Assembly (NCBI RefSeq): GCF_019308285.1 | Contig: NZ_WWEM01000038.1 | Span: forward strand, 1 to 64,000 | Origin: Flavobacterium quisquiliarum | Lineage (GTDB): Bacteria > Bacteroidota > Bacteroidia > Flavobacteriales > Flavobacteriaceae | DNA: 64,000 bases | Direction of reading: 5' to 3' | In this document: one piece after another, positions 59,580 through 64,000 of the stretch | Numbering within the stretch: position 1 is the stretch's first letter | How the letters are laid out: the number at the start of each line of letters is the position of its first letter | The notes under the pieces: generated by a model | The model's input: only the letters and a program-made list of their open reading frames with translations | Told to the model about the DNA's origin: nothing | The model's database searches: none | Translations under genes and position numbers: made by a program

Positions 59580-59587
59580 TAACTTTG
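59580..59587 (+). promoter_or_regulatory. Probable -7 element for nhaA
   Basis: TAACTTTG matches TAnnTTTG, 52 bp before the nhaA ATG. The nearest TTG gives a short spacer of 14 bp. Confidence 0.45.
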
Positions 59588-59639
59588 AATGTATTCGGAT
59601 TAATAAAATCCTTTCTCTAAATCTTCAGAATCCTTTCAG

Positions 59640-60803
59640 ATGAAATTAACCAAAACCTTTAAAGCCTTTTTTGAAAACGAAAAATCAGGAGGAATCATCT
59701 TGCTCTTTGTCACGATTTTATCTCTTTATTTAGCCAATTCCTCTTTTCAAGTTCCGTATGTCGCTTTTTGGGAAAAAGAAATTTCAGGACATTCTATCAC
59801 AGAATGGATAAACGATGGCTTAATGACCATTTTCTTTTTATTGATTGGTTTAGAATTGGAACGTGAAATTTATCACGGAGAATTGTCTAATTTTAAAAAT
59901 GCCTCTTTGCCAATCGTCGCTGCTTTTGGCGGCATGATTGTTCCCGCAGCAATATTTCTAGTTTTAAACTACGGAACAACCACTCAAAATGGCGCAGGAA
60001 TTCCTATGGCTACAGATATTGCTTTTGCAATTGGAATTTTATCGCTTCTGGGCAATAAAGTTCCTGCATCACTTAAAGTGTTTTTAACAGCGCTGGCAGT
60101 TATTGATGATTTGGGAGCGATCATTGTCATCGCCGTTTTTTACAGTACATCCATTTCTTTTTTAAATCTCGGAATTGCACTTGCGATCTGGATTATTCTA
60201 TTTGTTTTAAACCGAATGAAAATTCATAATTTGATTCCGTATTTAATTGGCGGAATTATCATGTGGTATTTTATGCTTAATTCTGGCGTTCATGCTACGA
60301 TAACTGGAGTAATTTTAGCCTTTGTTATTCCGTTTGGCGATGGCGGGGAAAAAACATCTTCGTATAAACTGCAACATTTTTTACATCAGCCCGTAGCCTT
60401 TTTTATCCTGCCCCTTTTTGCGGTTGCTAATACAGCTTTAACCATAACCGAAAACTGGCACGAAGGATTAAACCACTCCAACTCATACGGAATTATTCTA
60501 GGGCTTGTTGTGGGTAAACCGCTTGGGATTTTATTATTTTCTTCTGTTGGTGTTACATCAGGTTTATGTTTACTACCAAAAAATTTAAAATGGGCACACA
60601 TTTTAGGCGCAGGAATGCTGGGTGGAATTGGTTTTACAATGTCGATTTTTATAACTGTTTTGGCTTTTAAAAATCCTGAAATAATTGTTTTTTCTAAAAT
60701 AGCTATTCTTATCGCTTCGTTCCTAGCCGGACTTTTGGGATTTGTTTATCTAAAATACATTTTAAATAAAACCCCATCCATTCAATCTAGTGATTATGAA
60801 TAA
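59640..60803 (+). CDS. nhaA: Na+/H+ antiporter NhaA
   Basis: 387 residues with about 11-12 membrane helices. NhaA signatures: FFENEKSGGIILLFVTILSLYLANS at the start, MTIFFLLIGLELEREI, ATDIAFAIGILSLLG, and ALAVIDDLGAIIVIAVFY, where the Asp pair forms the ion-binding site (equivalent to Asp163/164 of E. coli NhaA). It exports sodium in exchange for protons at the inner membrane. A small lipoprotein gene overlaps its 3' end by 8 bp. Confidence 0.97.
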   Translation: MKLTKTFKAFFENEKSGGIILLFVTILSLYLANSSFQVPYVAFWEKEISGHSITEWINDGLMTIFFLLIGLELEREIYHGELSNFKNASLPIVAAFGGMIVPAAIFLVLNYGTTTQNGAGIPMATDIAFAIGILSLLGNKVPASLKVFLTALAVIDDLGAIIVIAVFYSTSISFLNLGIALAIWIILFVLNRMKIHNLIPYLIGGIIMWYFMLNSGVHATITGVILAFVIPFGDGGEKTSSYKLQHFLHQPVAFFILPLFAVANTALTITENWHEGLNHSNSYGIILGLVVGKPLGILLFSSVGVTSGLCLLPKNLKWAHILGAGMLGGIGFTMSIFITVLAFKNPEIIVFSKIAILIASFLAGLLGFVYLKYILNKTPSIQSSDYE

Positions 60804-61317
60804 AATTCGATTTTCTACATTGCTTTCTTTTTATTTCTTTCTAATTTCCTGCAATCAAAAAGCAGAGAAAATTTATTCGAACGAAACCCCAAAAGAAACT
60901 ACTATATCTCCAGAATTACCTGCCCAAGATGAAGTTGAGGGAACCTACAAAGCTCATGGATGTGATATGTCTATAATCATTTCAAAAATCAAAACTGAGT
61001 ATCACTATATTTTAAAAACAAGCATAAGAACTTTAAAAGGTAAAGCAACTTATACAAAAAGCAGTACAGGAGAGAAATATCTTGTTTTGGAAGGAATTCA
61101 ATGGGATGAATATGAAGGCGACATCAGCAATGAAGAAGAAAATGACTCTATCCCTCGAAAAGAATTAGAAATTCCAGTTGGCATTGATGCTCTATATGTA
61201 AAAGATACTTTGACAATCCAGAATTATGGAAATGCAATGAATTCTTACACTAAGATTTCGGAATGTGGATTGAAGTATATTCAGTTAATTAAAAAAGGAA
61301 AATCCAAATTGCTTTGA
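60796..61317 (+). CDS. Small lipoprotein downstream of nhaA
   Basis: The chosen start is the ATG at 60796 (MNKIRFSTLLSFYFFLISC), giving a lipoprotein signal with Cys19; a GTG two codons upstream is less likely. The remaining part has an acidic/polar linker (ETPKETTISPELPAQDEVEG) and a small beta-rich domain (GTYKAHGCDMSIIISKIKTEYHYILKTS) that I do not recognise. It overlaps nhaA by 8 bp and is probably co-transcribed. Function unknown. Confidence 0.82.
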   Translation: MNKIRFSTLLSFYFFLISCNQKAEKIYSNETPKETTISPELPAQDEVEGTYKAHGCDMSIIISKIKTEYHYILKTSIRTLKGKATYTKSSTGEKYLVLEGIQWDEYEGDISNEEENDSIPRKELEIPVGIDALYVKDTLTIQNYGNAMNSYTKISECGLKYIQLIKKGKSKLL

Positions 61318-61426
61318 CTGTTCGCGAGGGCTCGGATCAAATTGAAGTACTTTGTCGAATTTCTTGTGTAATGCTTCGTTCCTCACTATGACAAAACAAA
61401 TATTATTAAGCTGGAGAAACGGTAAT

Positions 61427-61567
61427 TTATAATTCATATTTCTTTTTTAAGTCAGCGTAAACTGACTCGGCTTCCTTATAAATACTTATGTCTAAATTTA
61501 ATTGATTATTTAAAATCTCTTGTTGTTCATCTGATAATTCATAAGATTTTATAATTTCTTTCTCCAT
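61427..61567 (-). CDS. Possible small protein of 46 residues
   Basis: MEKEIIKSYELSDEQQEILNNQLNLDISIYKEAESVYADLKKKYEL, starting at an ATG at 61567. It is charged and helical, with no recognised family. The frame extends upstream to a TTG, giving a cysteine-containing hydrophobic N-terminus, but that is weakly supported. It could be a remnant of a longer gene or a toxin-antitoxin-type antitoxin fragment; low confidence. Confidence 0.35.
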   Translation of the reverse strand: MEKEIIKSYELSDEQQEILNNQLNLDISIYKEAESVYADLKKKYEL

Positions 61568-61650
61568 ATTTGATCTACTAGTTATTCTTTGACAGTTTAA
61601 TAACAAAATTAAAACAAAAGTCAAGGTTTGAGTTAATTTTTAAAAACAAA

Positions 61651-61702
61651 AAATTCCAAATTCCTTCCGAAGCCTCGGGATAAAATTTGGAATTTGGAAT
61701 TT
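61651..61702. repeat. TTCCAAATTCC-type palindromic repeat (family B, copy 3)
   Basis: AAATTCCAAATTCC (61651-61664) pairs with GGAATTTGGAATTT (61689-61702), with a small CCGA/TCGG hairpin in the middle. It lies 24 bp after the proC stop and may serve as its terminator. Confidence 0.75.
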
Positions 61703-61725
61703 AAAATATTGGAATTTCTTTAAAA

Positions 61726-62502
61726 CTAACCTTTAATCTGTTTCAAAGAAGTTTTGATTCCCTTAATTAATGACGAACTAAAACCATTGTGTTCCATTTC
61801 ATTCAAACCTACGATTGTACAACCTTGTGGTGTTGTTACGCGGTCAATTAATTGTTCTGGGTGTACTCGTTCTTCTAAAAGCATTTTAGCTGCTCCTTTT
61901 ACCGTTTGAGCTGCTATTGCTAAAGCAGTATTAGAATCGAATCCAATTTCGATTCCTGCCTGCATAGACGCACGAATGTAACGTAAAGCATACGCCGTTC
62001 CGCACGCACCTAAAACAGTTGCTGCATCCATTAATTTTTCATCGATTACAGGAGCTGTTCCTAAATCCTGAAATAAGTCAACAATTGGCGCTGCGTTTTC
62101 TTTGTATTTTTCTGGAAAAGAAATACAAGTTGCTGATTCTCCAAACTGTGCTGCGATATTAGGCATAATACGCACAACTGGATATTCAAAATTTGTTTTC
62201 GTCTGAAGCATCTCCAAAGACAAGCCGCTTACTGCCGAAGCAATGGTTTTGTTTTGGATAACCGGTAGAATTTCAGCTAAAACAATATCAACTTGATACG
62301 GTTTTATCGTTAAAATTACCACATCGGCTTCTTGAATATTGTGTTTGTTATCGTTAGACACAGTGATTCCATATTCAGTTAAATACTGAATACTTGCTGT
62401 ATTTCTTCTGGTAACAGTGACTTGATTGTTTTTCGAAAATTTAGCGATTCCCAAGGCAATAGAAACCCCAAGGTTTCCTCCTCCAATAATGTGTACTTTC
62501 AT
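61726..62502 (-). CDS. proC: Pyrroline-5-carboxylate reductase
   Basis: 258 residues. N-terminal Rossmann motif MKVHIIGGGNLGVSIA; ILTIKPYQVDIVL; SAVSGLSLEML; VVRIMPNIAAQFGESAT (typical VRxMPNxP with Ile-Ala in place of Pro). The C-terminal dimerisation domain has GACGTAYALRYIRASMQAGIEIGF and TTPQGCTIVGL, where the family usually has TxPGGTT. It makes proline from pyrroline-5-carboxylate with NAD(P)H. Family assignment is good; the C-terminal substitutions are minor. Confidence 0.9.
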   Translation of the reverse strand: MKVHIIGGGNLGVSIALGIAKFSKNNQVTVTRRNTASIQYLTEYGITVSNDNKHNIQEADVVILTIKPYQVDIVLAEILPVIQNKTIASAVSGLSLEMLQTKTNFEYPVVRIMPNIAAQFGESATCISFPEKYKENAAPIVDLFQDLGTAPVIDEKLMDAATVLGACGTAYALRYIRASMQAGIEIGFDSNTALAIAAQTVKGAAKMLLEERVHPEQLIDRVTTPQGCTIVGLNEMEHNGFSSSLIKGIKTSLKQIKG

Positions 62503-62613
62503 TCTTCTTGGTTTGAATTTATGATGACTGATTAACAGTATATTTTCCGCCTGTAAATTACGCAGATTTTACAGATTTTAAATCACTGTATGCTGCTAAT
62601 TTGTGGCAAAAAT

Positions 62614-63963
62614 CTAAAATCCAAGAATAAGATTTGCAACTCCAAAATAGAGCATAATTCCAAATACGTCGTTGGTCGTTGTAATAAACGGCCCCGTTGC
62701 AATTGCGGGATCAATTTTGTTTTTATTCAAGAAAAGGGGAACCAAAGTTCCTAAAGTAGCTGCAAACAGAATTACAACTATCATAGAAATTGAAATCGCA
62801 AATCCAACCAAATATTGTTGGTACATTATAGAATGATACCCCAATAAAAGCAATGAAATGATACTTCCCGAAATCATCGAAACCGTAATTTCTTTAGTAA
62901 AATAAGCTCGGCTGAATTCTTTCAAAGTTCCGTTGGCCAAACCTTGCACCACGATCGCCGATGCCTGAACTCCAATATTTCCTGCTGTTGCAGAAAGTAA
63001 TGGCACAAAAATGATTAAAGTAGAATATTTTTGGAATGTACTTTCGTTTCCTTTTAAAACAAAAGAAGCTACAATTTCAATTACCATTCCAATCAAAAGC
63101 CAAGGCAAACGTGCTTTGGTCAATTCATAAACACTGTCATTCGATTCAACGTCTTGTGTAATACCCGCAGCTAATTGGTAATCTTTATCCGCTTCTTCCT
63201 TGATTACGTCTACGATATCGTCAATGGTAATTCTTCCTACCAATCGGCCCAATTCGTCGACAACTGGAATTGCCTCTAAATCGTATTTCTGCATGATACG
63301 AGCAACTTCGACATCTTCTGTATCAACATTTACAAAATTTAATTTTCGGATATACACTTCCCCAATCTGAGTTTTGGTCGAAGAAGTCAGTAAATCTTTA
63401 AGAGAAAGCCTTCCTTTTAATCGGTTTTCATCATCCACTACATAAATAGAATGAACTCTTGAAACATTTTCTGCCTGAATTCTCATTTCTTTAACGCAGG
63501 TCAAAACGTTCCAGTTTTCATTCACTTTTACAAGCTCTTTACCCATCAAACCACCAGCCGTATTTTCGTCGTAACGCAAAAGATCAACAATGTCTTTGGC
63601 GTGTTCAACATCCAATATTTCTGAGATTACTTCCGCTTTTATTTCCTGCGAAAGTTCTGCGATAATATCGGCAGCATCATTCGTTTCAAGTTCGTCAAGC
63701 TCTTCCGCGATTTCTTTTGGTGAAAGTCGGCTTAAGATGTTTTCACGCAGATCTTCTTCTAATTCCAGAAGAATTTCGGCTGTTTTATCACTATCTAAAA
63801 CCTTAAAGATATAGGTTGCCTCGTCGAAATCTAATTCGTCTAAAATTTCGGCAATATCGGCATGGTGCAGATCATTAAGTAAAACTTCTAATTCATTGTC
63901 GTTTTTCTTATTGATCAGCTCCTCTAACTGGTGTATAAATTCTTTACTAACTTTGAACTCCAT
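62614..63963 (-). CDS. mgtE: Magnesium transporter MgtE
   Basis: 449 residues, full length. The acidic N-terminal domain (about 1-125, ELEVLLNDLHHADIAEILDEL, LSRLSPKEIAEELDELETNDAADIIAEL) and two CBS domains (about 130-260, AGGLMGKELVKVNENW, ARIMQKYDLEAIPVVDELGRLVGRITIDD) sense cytoplasmic magnesium. Five membrane helices follow from about 285, with PLLSATAGNIGVQASAIVVQGLANG in the pore region. It imports magnesium when cytoplasmic levels fall. Its start lies 37 bp from the window edge. Confidence 0.97.
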   Translation of the reverse strand: MEFKVSKEFIHQLEELINKKNDNELEVLLNDLHHADIAEILDELDFDEATYIFKVLDSDKTAEILLELEEDLRENILSRLSPKEIAEELDELETNDAADIIAELSQEIKAEVISEILDVEHAKDIVDLLRYDENTAGGLMGKELVKVNENWNVLTCVKEMRIQAENVSRVHSIYVVDDENRLKGRLSLKDLLTSSTKTQIGEVYIRKLNFVNVDTEDVEVARIMQKYDLEAIPVVDELGRLVGRITIDDIVDVIKEEADKDYQLAAGITQDVESNDSVYELTKARLPWLLIGMVIEIVASFVLKGNESTFQKYSTLIIFVPLLSATAGNIGVQASAIVVQGLANGTLKEFSRAYFTKEITVSMISGSIISLLLLGYHSIMYQQYLVGFAISISMIVVILFAATLGTLVPLFLNKNKIDPAIATGPFITTTNDVFGIMLYFGVANLILGF

Positions 63964-64000
63964 CGGTTTCTATTTTTAGAGTTAGTTCAATAAACTCATC

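Noticed and set aside
61568..61624. Longer TTG-started form of the small protein at 61427
   Set aside because: Rare start codon and a lipobox-like Cys without basic residues before it; the ATG form is kept at low confidence.
1..64000. tRNA, rRNA, insertion sequence or prophage genes
   Set aside because: None recognised by eye; a dedicated RNA search would be needed to exclude small RNAs.

Overview
The window is chromosomal DNA of a gliding-type Bacteroidota, most likely a Flavobacterium close to F. johnsoniae. The evidence is low GC, absence of Shine-Dalgarno sequences, Bacteroidota promoters (TTG-N19-TAnnTTTG), T9SS cargo with type C-like C-termini, a short ATP synthase epsilon subunit and an OlsF-like aminolipid acyltransferase. 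No rRNA, tRNA, insertion sequence, prophage or CRISPR array was seen.

Positions 1-22400 are an accessory surface-protein island. It holds five very large secreted proteins: a glycine-rich/Ig-repeat protein cut by the left edge, a delta-60 repeat protein, a 2249-residue adhesin with PA14 and SUEL-type lectin domains (RemA-like), a 1668-residue protein with a triplicated N-terminal unit, and a 1028-residue protein with a DUF11-like domain. The four complete ones end in the same module of about 530 residues. Three of those copies remain very similar in DNA, with one inverted relative to the other two, so recombination could swap the surface-exposed N-terminal parts. recX lies inside the island.

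Positions 22400-41300 are mostly housekeeping. They hold an ECF sigma factor with an overlapping membrane protein, a BioF-like PLP enzyme, an NAD(P)-binding protein, atpDC, a TonB-dependent receptor with an SGNH lipoprotein, the operon glgA-like/DUF4270/glmS, divergent panC-panD, and an unusual esterase-like gene translationally coupled to radA.

Positions 41300-49600 are an envelope block: an AsmA-GT51 fusion, a LytTR regulator with its TPR histidine kinase, a SIMPL-domain protein, a VWA lipoprotein and an L,D-transpeptidase lipoprotein. The promoters of the SIMPL gene and of the VWA/transpeptidase pair align without a gap. Both carry a TTCACC-type direct repeat spaced exactly 21 bp, 37 bp before a TAnnTTTG element. 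This looks like an undescribed regulon of the adjacent LytTR system and is the strongest new signal in the window.

Positions 49600-64000 hold an aldo/keto reductase, a RelE/ParE-type toxin-antitoxin pair, an OmpA-like lipoprotein, xth, the OlsF-like acyltransferase, a SUFU-domain protein, small membrane proteins (DUF805, TM2, RDD), a 2-hydroxyacid dehydrogenase, nhaA, proC and mgtE. From about 41 kb onward many intergenic gaps contain short palindromic repeat families (CCTGCAAGG..., TTCCAAATTCC..., GCTTTAGC hairpins, CGCAAAG strings) and one perfect 21-bp inverted-repeat element. These repeats explain several spurious open frames and false N-terminal extensions.
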